A DNA stretch of 64,000 nucleotides from Caenorhabditis remanei (GCF_010183535.1 NC_071333.1:6198587-6262586); one strand, 5' to 3'; shown: positions 1-12,587, counted from the first letter of the stretch. Notes: generated from the sequence alone by a model not told the origin. Program-made: numbers and translations.

Positions 1-1285
1 GCCCTTGAATTATTCCTGTTTTACTATCCGCCCCTTCTCTCCTTTATTTCTGGTCAAGACAACAAGGAAATGTGCAACATTACCGCTTTTACTCTCAAGA
101 CATCAGAAACATCCACCCACCCTTTGCTGCTTACTAGAAACTAGACTTTTAAATGGTTTTAGTTTCATTCCACTCCCTCTTGTCAAAGTCTGACCAATCA
201 AATCTCTAAGCTTTCAACATTTCTTCGAATTCAATACTTGTCATTTGCATTCAGTGCCCTGTCCTCATCCTTTCTATCTTCGAGTCCATCATAACTTGAT
301 GCGGGCGGTCACACCAGCTCAATTAGCCCCGTTTCATCAATGGTGTCACACACAGAAGCCCCACCCCCATCTCATCCATCTATCCACCTTGGTAAACAAG
401 TTCAGTCATTCTCTATCCCTAGATCCTTAGTTATGTTTCGCTTCCAACTTTCGAAACGTGCAGTTTTGCACAAAAACAAAAAAATTGATCTTAAAATCCA
501 TTGAAGCTAAACATAATCAGGCACGAGTTGTGTCGTAACATATTTCCAAATGAACCTAGCGCCGCTTCACTTGTTAATTCATTCCAACCTCTTCCCATGA
601 ATTCTAAGAATATCTTCTGAAAAACTCATTTTCCCACTTTCTTCGAAGAATCCCCGTAATTTCCCATGCTTTTCCTTGCACCTTCCACTCTTTAAGTATA
701 ACAACTATCGGAAACATAACCTACGAAAACACTTTTCTTTTTTGTGTCGCTTATCCTTCCCTATCCATCAGTTCAAATATCGTCACTTTACTCCGTTTCA
801 TTGAAGTGGAAAAGATGTGAGGAGGGGGAAGAATAAAAAAGTTTGAATATTTGAGTGTGGGTTTAATCCAATAAAATTATGTCATTCATCTGATATTGAG
901 CCTCCCACTATTAGAAAAAAGATGAAGAGAGAAGTGATGTTCATTAATCCAGCCCGCCTTCTTTTTGATTCCCGCCCACTTTTGAGGGTTGTCGGTATAA
1001 AACGAGAACAGGAAGAGCTGCTCTCTCTCATCTAATCATTTGATGTTCTTAACTTGTTCTTGTTCATTTCCTTTTTTCTTCTTACTTTCATTTTTTGATT
1101 TCTTACCTCCATTTAAGTATCCATTCAATTCTCTATGAATTCATTATACGTTTCATTCTCTTTTCTTGTTCATTTGACAAATTGTCTGACTGCTTGACTG
1201 CTGTCTCAACCATAAAACGAACGGAAAAAGAAAACATTGGTTCATTTCATTTCAGGTATTCTCCGATTTTCAAAGGATCTTCTGC
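1..1285. other. Upstream region of neuropeptide gene, no gene seen
   Basis: Pyrimidine-rich, AT-rich sequence with only short fortuitous open frames. No splice-supported coding segment was found up to the neuropeptide start. The proximal part holds the TATA box listed separately. A TTTCAG acceptor at about 1250-1255 is probably the 5' trans-splice site or the end of a 5'-UTR intron for the gene starting at 1286. Confidence 0.5.
996..1002 (+). promoter_or_regulatory. TATA box of the neuropeptide gene
   Basis: TATAAAA lies in a GC-richer stretch about 30 bp ahead of a pyrimidine-rich CTCTCTCTC start-like region and 284 bp before the ATG at 1286. Position and match to consensus are seen directly; use as a promoter is inferred. 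Confidence 0.45.
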
Positions 1286-3111
1286 ATGTTCCGCCGGCTT
1301 CTCATCGTTGTTTTCTGCTTTGCCTGCCTTTCGGCAGTCACCGCTCAGCGGTTTTTGTACAATTCAAAGGTCAGTTAAAAGATTGAATTGCAAGTGTGAC
1401 AGTTTCAGGGGGTAGATTGATGTGGTTCCAATCAGGCCATAGTCATATTTTGATTTATAAAATTCTAACGCATATTTTGTCTTGATACTGTCTGTTGCCT
1501 AGCTAAAATACAGCAAATAAATGGTTGTGTTGAATCTTTTTAATAGCGCTCGAGATGGGGCGCCCCACTTTTTTTTCGCTTATTTCGGAAAACAGTCGAT
1601 TTTTATCGGTGAGTGGTCAAACTTTCACAGAACCTGAAGACATATCAGTGAACGCGATTTCCAAAGTTTCAAGAATGGAGGTTCACTTTTAACCGTTTGA
1701 TGACCACCCGGGACTCGCTTGACGGAGATGCCGAACGGACGTCCCAACTCATCCCATTTTGAACGCTACTTTAAAAAAATTAGTTCCGGTAACTACCCAT
1801 CAAAAGTGCAGTTTCTTATTTACATCGATAAGCTATGTAAATCAAATAAGTAAAAATTTGAACGCATAACAATATTTTCTACCCGGATCTCATAAAAGAA
1901 CATGTTTTCAATTGGTTAGTTTTCTACCGTTCAGTGCGTGGGAAACTATTGTTGTTGGACCATGTACAAATTCAAACGTTCTGTGAAATTGGGAAAAACA
2001 TTGGGTTTTCTGAATGAATGCGTTTTACGGTAAAAAACAAAATTTAATCCGCCATCGTCCTAACTTTTTTGAGCATTTGATTTTATGATCTGTGTTTTGA
2101 TCTGAGTAAACTTCGTTTTGGTTCTTAGGTTTCTTCACCACACTATAGAATTTGGAATCATCAAATCAGCTATGATTATCAGACTTTTTTTATGATAACG
2201 TAGTCCCTTTCAGCCCGGCTATAACGGCTAGTTCTGTTACTAGAAAAACACCCAAACACTTTGAGTTCAACAAGATCAATACCTGGGCATCGGAAAAGGA
2301 TATTCCCACGCTGTAGAAAACTATTCCCACCTTTCAAATAATCTCTCTGTCATCATTGTTCAAAAACTCAAAATTCCCAATCAGTGGAATCAGAAATGTG
2401 TCAAAAATACATTCCAGGTTGAGGGCGTGTAGGGATTACCATATGCAACCGAATCTTTTATACAATGAAGATTAAAAAGATTTACTACGTTTTTTGGCTG
2501 GAAAACCACAATTAATCTGACAGTATTAGGAGAAAAGTTGGCAGAAAAACACCCTCATGCTTATATCCATTTAGTAATCTGACGTGTGCCCTTTCTACGT
2601 CATCATAGTTTTATTTTGCAGTTCCAACCATCTTTCAATGATGGATCTTCCATGAACCGACTCGGTGAGTTTGCCGATTATATGCCCGCCAAACGGGCTT
2701 TCTCCTTCCAAGCGGCTCGTGGAAAGAAAAGCATGAATGGAGAGAAAAGGTACATATTTTTATCATTTTTTTATTAGCATGTCGATCTTTATTTGTTCTT
2801 CATACAAGTTCTGTTCGTTTTTGATGGATTATGCGGAATGCCAAAAAGAGTGGATGAAGAAATTGGTTCCGCTCCAATTAGGCATTCTGTTGAAGAACAT
2901 GGCATACTCATTTTGATATATTTCTATATTTGAGAATATATCCTTAGCATCCGCAAAAACGCTGACTAAATGAGTTATGCATATCAAAAATCATCTATAG
3001 AACTTGGGACCACATAGTCGCATCGTCGCCTCATTCATTGATGTACAAATGTCATGAAACGAATTGATGTCTGACATTTCCAGATACTCATACTTCCCTT
3101 CTCGTGGATGA
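1286..3111 (+). CDS. Neuropeptide-like protein precursor (79 aa, three exons)
   Basis: Exons are 1286-1369, 2622-2749 and 3084-3111 (phases 0 and 2, GT/AG borders, AATAAA at 3229). Residues 1-21 form a signal peptide ending ..SAVTAQ. The mature part contains dibasic KR and KK sites that would release AFSFQAARG and, at the very C-terminus, YSYFPSRG. Both end in Arg-Gly, so both would be C-terminally amidated (..AR-amide and ..SR-amide). A short spacer, SMNGE, lies between them. Precursors of this shape are secreted from neurons and processed by EGL-3/EGL-21-type enzymes. I do not recognise the peptide family, so no symbol is given. The first intron (1.25 kb) carries a foldback element. The start is supported by the signal peptide and by a TTTCAG trans-splice-like site about 30 bp upstream. 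Confidence 0.82.
1544..1768. repeat. MITE-like foldback element in neuropeptide intron 1
   Basis: The ends are inverted copies: TAGCGCTCGAGATGGG at 1544 and the reverse complement of TAGCGTTCAAAATGGG at 1753-1768 (13 of 16 identical). Inside, GGTCA..AACCT-type segments also pair across the centre. There is no coding capacity. Length is about 225 bp, as in small non-autonomous DNA transposons. The target duplication is unclear. Confidence 0.45.
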
Positions 3112-3239
3112 ATGCATTGAAACAGATCTCCGTCGCAACATTTTATCAACCATTATCTCCAATTCTTTGCAGAGCCCATGATAAATGCAGATCTAAAGTT
3201 CTTAAGATTATCTCTATCCGTGTCGAATAATAAAGACAT

Positions 3240-6200
3240 TCTGTTATACAGCCTTAAGTGGTATCATCTTCACATTCATTGTTTGCTCATACTCTTATCA
3301 TCCATTATTATTATTGAGTGTTAAGAAAAACACTTCAATATTAATTTTTTGAGGCTTCAGGAAGATCTACAGGTTCTGTGAATTTAATAATTTTTCATTA
3401 TCTTTTCCGGTTTTAGTAACAGGAAATAACATTTAATTATTTGAAAACGAAAAAAGGTACCCGGAAAAGTTCCTACCAGCTCATCTAAAAGTATAATGAA
3501 TTGCGAGACATTCAACACACCTTGATATATTTTTAATGAAAACCAAAGAATAAATCAGGTGAGGGTGGGGGTAACGAATACGATGAGCGTGTTTTTGTGA
3601 AGATGAAGAAGTCACAGAATTTGTTGAGATTATAGTCTAGACTAGAATGGAGAGGGAAGGGGTCTGAAATATAAATCGGCAGAAAACACAAAATAACCCA
3701 CTTGAGAATGACAAACAACATGGAAACAATATAATCAGAACTATTGAAGTTGATATGCGGAAACAATAAAAACAAAAGATGAACATTTTTTGGGACAGAA
3801 AAAAATTTGGACAGAAACAGGTTACTCATTGGAATTTAAGTTAAAGCATTGTAGTTTTTTGATATCTCCAACAATAGAAGATGCTTTATGACGTTTTATA
3901 TCTTTTTTATCATATACATACATCCTACTAATACAGATTTCACAACATTTCCTTGATTGTGATTATTGCTTCCAGAAATAATTTTGTTCTAAAAACGATT
4001 TAATATTAATAGTTTATATTGAAAAAATTGGATGAAAACAATAATACAAACCATTATAAAACACTTTCCTACAGCATGTTTTACTCAAGTGCAAACTTAG
4101 TTATATTTTCCAGATATCGTCACGGGCCCGCCTTCCGGCTGATCCCGTTTTGAACCATAATTTGGAAATTTAAAAATGTTTTGCATTGTTTTTGCAAAAA
4201 TCTAGTTTTCGACTACATACTTCGAATTTAATCATTAGATCATTATGTATGCACTTTTACTCTGAAACCTCCTCTTACTCTGTATTTTCAAAATTAAAAA
4301 AAAAAAGAGTTTTCTTTCTTGCCAGGCCGGGCGGACGGTCCGGGAACTGGATTATTGACAAGTCTGATATTTTCTGATCATTAGAAGCTATATTTTTATT
4401 CATCAGTAGTCCATACAAAGGTTGAAGATATAAAAAATAAAAACAGTATTAACTTTTGTTCTAAAACGCATCAAGCTTCTCGTAATAATGATGTTTTCTC
4501 TTTAGATTTTTGATGTTCCCTGAATCAAAACCTTAGCAATACTGACGGTCATTTTTAGTGAAGATGTTATTTATGATGAGTTCTTTTATCATCTGAAGTG
4601 CACTGATGATAATGGTGATTCCTGTTTATAAGTTATATTGTTTGATTCATGACGCCCGATCCCAATTATTGATAGTTGTTTCTTGGAAAATATTTGTGGC
4701 ATTTCTAATCTTTGTCAGGATCGTGGGATTCTTGAAAGATCTCACCAACACAAATATTAAGAGAAGTGATTTTGTGCGAAATTCGAATCACAGGGACCCA
4801 TTATACAAAAACCAGACTGTTTGCAAGTTTTCAGTCCAACAAAAATGTAAATTTTTCAAAAGTAATCTCCTAACACTTTCCAGTTGTTCGTTTGCATCAT
4901 TATGTTTTATGTATTTTTGTGTCAAAGGATACATGATAACAATTTCTCGCTGTCTCGCGAATTGACGTCTTTCAACTAGTAATTGTATTCCTGTCATACA
5001 ATTATAAAACAATAGCTTTCAAACACTCATTCTCATCAATTGCCCGCATATCAAAAAGTGATAAGAGTAAGGCTGAAAAGAAACTGTCATTGTTCACAAT
5101 TTTTTCAACTTTTCTTTCTTTGTAGTTTTTGAAATTTAATTGGAAGTCAAGTTGGTATTGTTGAAAACCAAAACCATTCAAAGAGAGAGAGGCACTTGAC
5201 TGACGGCTGGAGAATGGTGTGTATGGTGAAAAATCATGGTTTGAAGGACAAGAAATTACGGGGTTCTCATTTCAATTCTCTCTTTCCACAAGAAAATCTT
5301 CAAGGCTAGACAAAAGCGATTATCGAAACACCGCGAAGGTAAGAGCCGCTTTTGTGGATTTGGACTTGGAGTGGACTTGGCTCGAGTTGCCATTTTTTTG
5401 AAACGGATTGTTTTGTTTGTGTTTTTTGAAAGGAACTGGACAACTTTGTTTGTTTTGTGACGTGGCAAATGAGGAAAGTGGCGATAACTAATAGATCTTC
5501 CGTGGAAATCGACAGCGGCGGACTCTTCGTGGAAAAATCAATCTTAAAGTCTTAAACAGTGATATCAGTTTGCTTAAATTCCACTCGACTTCCATAAAAC
5601 ATTGCAAAAAATCCTCCAGACTATTTTCAAGCAATTTTCTCCAACATTTTGAACTCTTTTCCAAGTTTCTTTTGTTTCTCATCTTTTTTGTAAAAGAAAG
5701 GTGAAACTGATTAGCACATTTTGCACACACACATATGACCGACGTTTCCGAAACTCGTTGCTCAAAGTTATAGAATTGCAGTGCACATATGTTCTTCCGC
5801 TTTCCGTCATCTTCGATTCTTAGTTCAGTTTCGAATTTCAAAAACTATTACACACTACTGACACAGAAACAGAAACTTAGACACACGCACGCACGCATCA
5901 ACCGCACACACTTAAAACTTTCTCTTTCTCGTTCAGTCATCAAGAACTGACTGTTTCAGATAGAAAAAAGGTTCCGAAGGATGTCGGGTGTTGGTGTTAA
6001 TAGGCCATCTTCTACACACCATTTCTGTTCATCTCTTCTATTCTTTTCCGGAGAAGAGACCCTAACAAATAGCATGACGGACCCCATCACGTTAAGGGAA
6101 AGAGAGGAGGCCTGACGTTTATGCACAATAGGCCGCGAGTCGAAGAGAGTCAGCAGACAAAAGGACGTTTCGATAAATATCGTGAGAAATCGAGAGGGAC

Positions 6201-6437
6201 GCGAACATTCGGACGGGCAAAGAAAATGAGGAGATGGAAGGGGGGGGGGGGGGGCGATTGAGACGAGGAGATGGAGGAAAGAGAAAGAAAGAGGGAATAG
6301 AGTAGGAAAAGAAAAAAGAACGAGAGATGGGGGGCACTAGTGCGTTGGTTTTGCGTTGTGTTGCGCGCAGTATTAGCTGCTCTCTTCAACCCCGTTGTTA
6401 TAAATATACATATACATATATTTCTTTTTTTTCTACA
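3240..6437. other. Intergenic/5' region before twinfilin, no gene seen
   Basis: AT-rich sequence after the neuropeptide poly(A) signal, becoming purine/pyrimidine-tract rich towards 6.2 kb. Two GC-rich patches (about 4120-4150 and 4322-4352) flank 170 bp of AT-rich DNA and are loosely inverted, possibly the ends of an old element. The open frames here (for example 4606-4965 plus, 5488-5841 minus) lack splice or family support. Confidence 0.45.
6240..6254 (+). repeat. Poly-G tract, 15 G
   Basis: Uninterrupted run of 15 G inside a purine-rich stretch (GGAAG..GGCGATTGAGACGAGGAGATGG). Tracts of this length can form G-quadruplexes and in C. elegans are the deletion-prone substrates protected by the DOG-1/FANCJ helicase. 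Confidence 0.95.
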
Positions 6438-6460
6438 GCAGGACCCAATCAACGACAACT

Positions 6461-9400
6461 ATGGCGTGCCAAACTGGAATCAGAGGTGGGTATTTTTTAG
6501 TCAGCGTACGCGGCATAGTTTAGTGTGTGTATGTGTGTGCGAGGAGACGGGGTTAAGTGATGACCAATATTTGAGTTTCGAAGTTTTAACTGTTTTTCTA
6601 CTTCACACTGTCCAAATATGAGATTCACTTCTCACACTTCTCTTGCCTATTTTGGCGTTTCTCTTCTTGACATGGAAATTTTACGAAAATCTGAGGAGAT
6701 CAACTCTACCGTCCCCACTTCCCAAGGTATTATCGCATTCTTTTCCTCATTTCTTCAGGATTATTTTTTGACTCTTCCTCAATTCTATTCAAATTCTCAA
6801 TAGGAGGTCTTAGTAAAGTGAACACCCTCTCTTCTCTTTTGTCGTTTACATTTACGAATATAACCTTGACGCAATTCTTCATCTTTTCTCTTCTTCATCT
6901 CTTTTAGTGGTTTGAAAGGGTTCCGAACAATGATGTGGATCCTGATATAGGGATATAAGAGATGAAGGTTCAGGAGAAAAGGATAATATTACACACGCAT
7001 GCACTCATGATCCAATTCCTCGCTTTTCAATGTTGACAATGGGGGACTAAAACCCGAACGAGCTTTTGATTTCATCCTAAATCCCGATGTAGCCCCCCCC
7101 CCCCTCTCCTCCTCTTTCTCTATCTGTATCCGACCGTTTGTGGAGTGAGGGGTGCATTCCGTTAATAATGGAAACCTGCCTGCCCAGGTGAACAATCGAA
7201 ATAGTGCACTTGGATAAAGAGAAAGAGAGAACGCGCGAAAACAAACTGAAAGTCCCTATGTCCTCCATCTCTCCCCAATTTCATTCACTCCAGCAAACAG
7301 TGTCCATCATCTTTTCCGCGCGCCTAGAACATCATTGTTTTTATAGAGCATCATATACATTAGATGTCTGTGAGATTAGAGCAAAGTTTTTTGAAACTCC
7401 CATTTCGGATTCAAGAGCACAGAGACACTCAGCTAGACACCCCAAAACTATACAACATCAATTCTTCTGGGAGCCAACCAAAAAGGGGTCGTAGGAAGAG
7501 AGACATTTTGGGAAAGAAAAAAAAAGAAACGGAAGAAGATGAAAAGAAATGACGAGAAGACGACGTTTTGCAGCTAACGCCGCACTTCGAAATGCACTCA
7601 ACTTGGGGAAACAGGCCAAACTGCGGCTCATCAAGATTGTAGTGAATAATGAGGAGATGACGCCGAACTACGAGTTTGCTGGAACTGCCAACTGGCGGGA
7701 TGATTGGAAAGCCTGCTTACCGGAATGTGTGGATGCTTATGAGCCATGCTTCATCCTCTTCCGTTTGAATACCATCACTGAATGGGTTCTTATTACGTGA
7801 GTCTTCAGGTTTTTGTATGAACAGCTCAAGAACTTCAACCTGACAGAACACAAAATCAAAAACTTATCTTAACATTGAATTTCATTTGTATACTAGAAAT
7901 CATCCAAGATTATTATTAGCTGTCACATCGGTACCATGACAAGAAAGCCAAAAACACACAAATCACTGAAAGTACCATTACATTAACTGTCATGGACAGA
8001 AACCACATTTTAGATCACACATGTTTCTTGTTGAAGACTAACGGAGATTTCTTTTCTTTCAGTTTCGTCGACGATCGTGCTCCAGTCCGAGAGAAAATGC
8101 TTCTAGCAGCCACATGTGCCACATTCAAGAGTGAATTCGGGCAATGTTACATTGAACATGAGAAACATGTTACTGATCAAAAGGTTTGTTATCTTACGAG
8201 GAAATGGGGAAAATAAAAAATGCCGAATATTAAAAAAAAAAGCTTGACGTATCCATCATGTTGATCAATAAACTGGGCTGGTTTCTGCAGGGAATGTGAA
8301 GCCAGACTCATGTTCTGAAAATCATAGAGAACTACGTTTGAAACGCTTAACACATTTATGTTTCAATAAAATTATCTGTGGCAATTTAACCGAGTTCATA
8401 CAGTAGTTAGATTCAACCTATAACAGCTACCATCCGTAGACAACATTATTATACGGATTACCGGCGCAGTTAGTATGTAAGTGGACCAGCTTCTGGTAGA
8501 GTCAACACTTATCTTTTCCTCCATTTAAATTTCCCGTACACTATTCTTTTAAATTAACAAAAACTTCAGTAAAAAATATTTTGATGTCTCAGAAATTTCA
8601 AAAAAAAAGCTGATTTGCAACTTCTCTGCCAGTTTTTAAACACTGATCAAACATGTCGGCTCATCTTAGGTATCATAATAGTTCAAGTGCCTTCGAATTC
8701 AGAATTTTTCCCGCATTAAAACTTCCTTCCTCTATGCAGTTCGAATCAAGACAATTCATGATATGTTTTCAGGACCTCACACTCGACTCCTTCGAATCAT
8801 GGCTCAAAGCAAAAACCGAGTTGGGACCAATGAGCGAGGTTGAACGAGAACTTCACAACGCTCAACAGGAAAGAGCTGCTATTGCCCATGCCGGACCACA
8901 ACACATGAAGGGTGTTGCCTTCCCAGTGGATCGAAATGCAGAGGAAGCTTTGAGAAAATTGGCCCAGCAACAGCTCAGCTTTGTTCAACTCTCGGTAAGA
9001 CTACTCGTCTTTTTTTTCATTAGGCACTACAAGGTTTCAGTGGTGAGAACTGGACTCAGTTAGATTCAATTAGTCTAATTTGAGTCACTTTCTTTGGAAA
9101 CAAAAGAAGGAGAAAGAGAGAAAAGGGAACCAATATGTTATTTGAAACAAAGGAAAATTTATTCAACACGAATTCTTAATAATACATTTCAAATAACAGG
9201 TTGACACTCTCAACGAAGCCATAAAATTGGAAAGCACTCTCGATTCATTGGAACCAACGGCTCTTGCTTCTAAAGTGCCACGTGACAAGCCAAGATACAC
9301 CTTCTACAACTTCGATCACACATGGGAAGGCGTTCCGCAGAAGTGCACTTGTAAGTATTCAAAATCCGTAAAATGATGACATAGCAAAATCGGTCTACAA

Positions 9401-10927
9401 TTAAAAGAAAACCTGAGGCCGGAATAAACTTGGAGAATCTCAGAATTTTTGCGTGCATGTTTAATCCCAGTACTAGTAGACCTAATCTGGTATAATTGAG
9501 GCGGAAACAATTTACAAAGCCAAATGAAAAATGTTTTACAGGCAGAAAAAATAAAAATAAAAGTGTACAAAAAAGAACAGCAAAGGAAGAATTATTGAGA
9601 TTCGAATATATTATTTTGGAAATCTTCCGCAAGTCACGGAAAGCTCATTTAAAGTAGTTTCGTTCACAACATTTCGAAATTATTACCGCACCGCAACGGA
9701 CTGACAGTTGAGGAAGAACTGCAATTGATTCTCCGGGAAGCCAAAAATTCTTACTGTAATTATTGACAAATTGGATTTTCAGTGAAATTCATGTCTCAAA
9801 AAATTTGGAAAAAGTATTAAACGTAATATTTTTCATAATTTTTTGAATAAAATGTTTCAGCGAATTTGTGCAGAACCCCCATTTTTCAATGTAAAAAGTT
9901 TTTTCTGCGAGTTTTGTTGGGAATGCAGTTTTTCCAAACTGTCAGTTCCTTGAGGTGTGATGGTATACAATTGTTCCCATTACAAATAATAATAAAAAAT
10001 CCCTACGTTTTTTTCAGATTTTGATTAAAATAAAATTATCGAAACAATCAACAATTTTCAAAAAAGTCATAAAAAACAATTCAGAAATTTACCAGTTGGT
10101 TATGAAATTATATGAGTTTAATAATATGAGATAAACTTAAATATTTATTAAGTTTGGTGCTAGTTGTTCCCCAATCACACAGCTCGGTTCAAATAGATTT
10201 TACAAGATTTTCACCAAAATCGAGCTTTTCTGTAAAAAGATAAAGTTTAGTCAACAAATGTATAATGTTTCTATCATTTTTCTGGTCCAATTCTATTTGA
10301 TGAATGACAAACCTGATCAACAAAAATTCTGAAAGATTACTCATGGAAACTTATGGGACCAATTCCCCAATATTGAAAATTTTGACTTTTTTTGTGACAA
10401 AACTATTATATTATATTATTGTTATTCCAGTGTTCATCTACTCCTTGCCATCGTCTGGTAGTTCCATCAAGGAACGAATGCTGTACTCCAGCTGCAAGGG
10501 ACCATTCCTCAGCGCTGCTCAAAACCAATACGGAGTCATGATTACGAACAAGGTTTGTATTTTTCTATCAACCTCTCGGAAAATTGAAACCTATCACAAT
10601 CACCATGATGGATCTTGCTTGAAATTGGTCCCTGCAACTTGGAAAGCTATACTGACATTAAACATACTTTAGGAGACGTAACTGAAAAATCGTACTAGAC
10701 ATTTCGTTCCCACTCCTTCATTGGGTTTTCGTCACTTCGAATTAGCCCATATAAGTTTTTGTACACCCCTCATCCTAATTATTCTTCAGATGGAAGTCGA
10801 TGCTCGTGACGACCTTTCCGAAAAAGCACTTCTCGAAGTCATTCATCCACTCCCGGTCGAAGCTCCAAAACAATTCTCCCGTCCAGCTCCACCACGTGCC
10901 GGTCCACGTCGTATCACAAAAGTCTAA
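6461..10927 (+). CDS. twf-2: Twinfilin (333 aa, seven exons)
   Basis: Exons: 6461-6485, 7574-7796, 8063-8183, 8773-8994, 9200-9350, 10431-10552, 10790-10927; all phases close. The 25-base first exon encodes MACQTGIR and joins across a 1.09 kb intron to ANAALRNAL, restoring the standard twinfilin N-terminus. An ATG at 7549 opens the same frame but reads through the acceptor, so it is rejected. Twinfilin binds ADP-actin monomers through two ADF-homology domains (here about residues 5-135 and 175-305) and uncaps or caps filament barbed ends with capping protein through its basic tail (PRRITKV). Family features seen include KLRLIKIVV, EWVLITFVDDRAPVR, and SSIKERMLYSS in the second domain. A pyrimidine-rich TTCTACAG at 6431-6438 is the probable SL1 site. 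Intron 5 (1.08 kb) holds a foldback element. Confidence 0.92.
7093..7104 (+). repeat. Poly-C tract, 12 C
   Basis: Run of 12 C in twinfilin intron 1, G-rich on the minus strand and followed by a CT-rich stretch. Confidence 0.9.
9684..9966. repeat. Foldback (MITE-like) element in twinfilin intron 5
   Basis: The left arm from about 9684 (ACCGCACCGCAACGGACTGA and onward, through CAGTTGAGGAAGAACTGCA) matches the reverse complement of the right arm ending near 9966 (..GGAACTGACAGTTTGG..AACTGCATT). Arms are imperfect, about 70 bp, separated by about 140 bp of AT-rich DNA. Non-coding. Confidence 0.4.
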
Positions 10928-12480
10928 CAAATTATTCCGTACACATATACTCATTCACCCCCCATTTTTTCTTATTCTCTCCATCCATCTTATTCTATTT
11001 TTCTATACCTCCACTCTATTTTGTGCAGCCTAATTGTAATTAATGTCGCATTGTGTAGCAATGACACGAACCAACCAAAAAAAGTGCGAAAGAATCGAAT
11101 ATTCATCCCTCTCCGTTTTTCTTCCACCTCTTCCTGCTCTCGCCCGCTCGCCCACACCCTACACCAATTCTCCCTTCTTCTGAAAAAAAAAACTCCCTTT
11201 GTTCTTATGAAATGAAATTATCTGTGTTTCTGTTTCTAGAAAAAAGAGTAATTGCGTGATACCAGCTTTTTTCAACTGCCTGTTACACCTTTCCTCCGAA
11301 CTAAAAATATTTCGTACTCTGTTTGATATCTTACTGTATCAAGAAGATTGCATAAAACATCCAAACTATCTTTATCGGTTCCTCGTATGAAGTTGATCCA
11401 AAGTCTCCATGCTTCTCTGGAATTCAACATGTGACGTTCTGGACATTGGTTCTATCAGTTTTTCTTAAAACCATCAATTGTGTGTACGTGCCAGCGAAGC
11501 CCTCCTCGAAACATATAGTTTTGCCATTTGATAAGATTGCCTTTATAGAGGCGTCAACGTAAGTCACAAGTTTTCTTCAATTTAAATTATAGACTACCGA
11601 AATGATAAATCAAGAACGAGTTCGAAAGAAAACTAATAGGATTATTCAATTGAGTAGCGAATAGTGGTGGAGAGGAATAATTTTTTTTTATTTGTTGGGC
11701 TAGTTTCGAGAAATGTGAATTTGTACGTTATCATCAGTTCACATAGTTGTTTCTTGCGACAATTTCATAGGAATGCACTTTTTGAGACTCAGTTTCGAAA
11801 GGTAATGATTGTTGATCTTTTCCAAACCCGTAAATTTGCATATATAACTGCCTCGGCGACTGGTTCACTTTTTTCGAAACAAAACGATAGAATTATTGTT
11901 GCTTTCAATTTTCAACACTGTTTTCTCATGTCTTCTCCTGAAGAGATATTGCAAATTTCAATTTCATTTCTCCAATAAATTGAGACGTTTTTTCCAAAAC
12001 AAAACCCCAATGCTCTCAACAAACATTCCAACTTCTCTTTCCCTCACCGATTTATTATCATTTTTCTGCCCTTCTATCTCTCTTATCTTTTTCTTTTCTC
12101 TTCACATATTTTTTGTCAAATCGAAATAATAGAAACGCCCGTCCGTCGCAACCGGGGAGGCAAGAGAGTTCCACGCGACGCCAGTGCGTTGATTTCCGAA
12201 ACGTTTTATTGCAGTAGATGTGTGCCGGTCGCCGGGGGGCTCCCTCCTCACCACCAGCCGCCCGTCGCCGACACTTCACACATTGGCGTAGTAACATTTT
12301 CGTGCCGAAGATCGATCGATGAGACACGTAAAAAATCGAGTTGATGAAATGTTGTCGTTTTACAATAAGAAAGGCAATCAGTTAACTGGTACTTTGTCAT
12401 TTTCCTCTGTTTCATGAACAGATCTCAAACGACACAAAAATTTAGAGTGTCAGTTGCACGAAGATGACGAAAAACTGGCA
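10928..12480. other. twf-2 3' region and nas-39 upstream region, no gene seen
   Basis: Contains the twinfilin 3' UTR (CT-rich to about 11.2 kb), AT-rich spacer, and a GC-rich patch at 12130-12330 with a TTTTATTGCAG acceptor-like site at 12202-12212, possibly 5'-UTR or promoter of nas-39. Minus-strand open frames across this GC patch have no family support. Confidence 0.4.
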
Positions 12481-12481
12481 A

Positions 12482-12587
12482 AAAGTGGATCGGGGGTCTG
12501 AGAGGGTGGCCGTGCTGTTTAGCACACCGCCAGCTGACCGACACCGCCGACCATTGCGCCCTGCGGATAAGAAGAGCTATCCACTTT
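12482..12587. ncRNA. Candidate structured RNA or 5'-UTR element upstream of nas-39
   Basis: A perfect 9-bp closing stem (AAAGTGGAT at 12482-12490 with ATCCACTTT at 12579-12587) encloses a strong hairpin: GGTGG with CCGCC, an internal loop, then GTGCT-GTTT-AGCAC (12505-12531). A second weaker stem is CCGC (12544) with GCGG (12563). The segment is GC-rich in an AT-rich setting and ends 56 bases before the nas-39 ATG. Pairing is seen directly; that it is transcribed and functional is inference. No known RNA family recognised. Strand unknown. Confidence 0.3.

Noticed and set aside
4115..4355. Pair of GC-rich patches as possible transposon ends
   Set aside because: Inverted similarity is too short and gapped to distinguish from chance.
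4606..4965. 119-codon plus-strand open frame
   Set aside because: Overlaps an open minus frame, no donor or acceptor logic, no recognisable motif.
7549..7573. Alternative twinfilin start (MTRRRRF..)
   Set aside because: It runs through a TTTTGCAG acceptor, while the upstream exon MACQTGIR restores the family N-terminus in phase.
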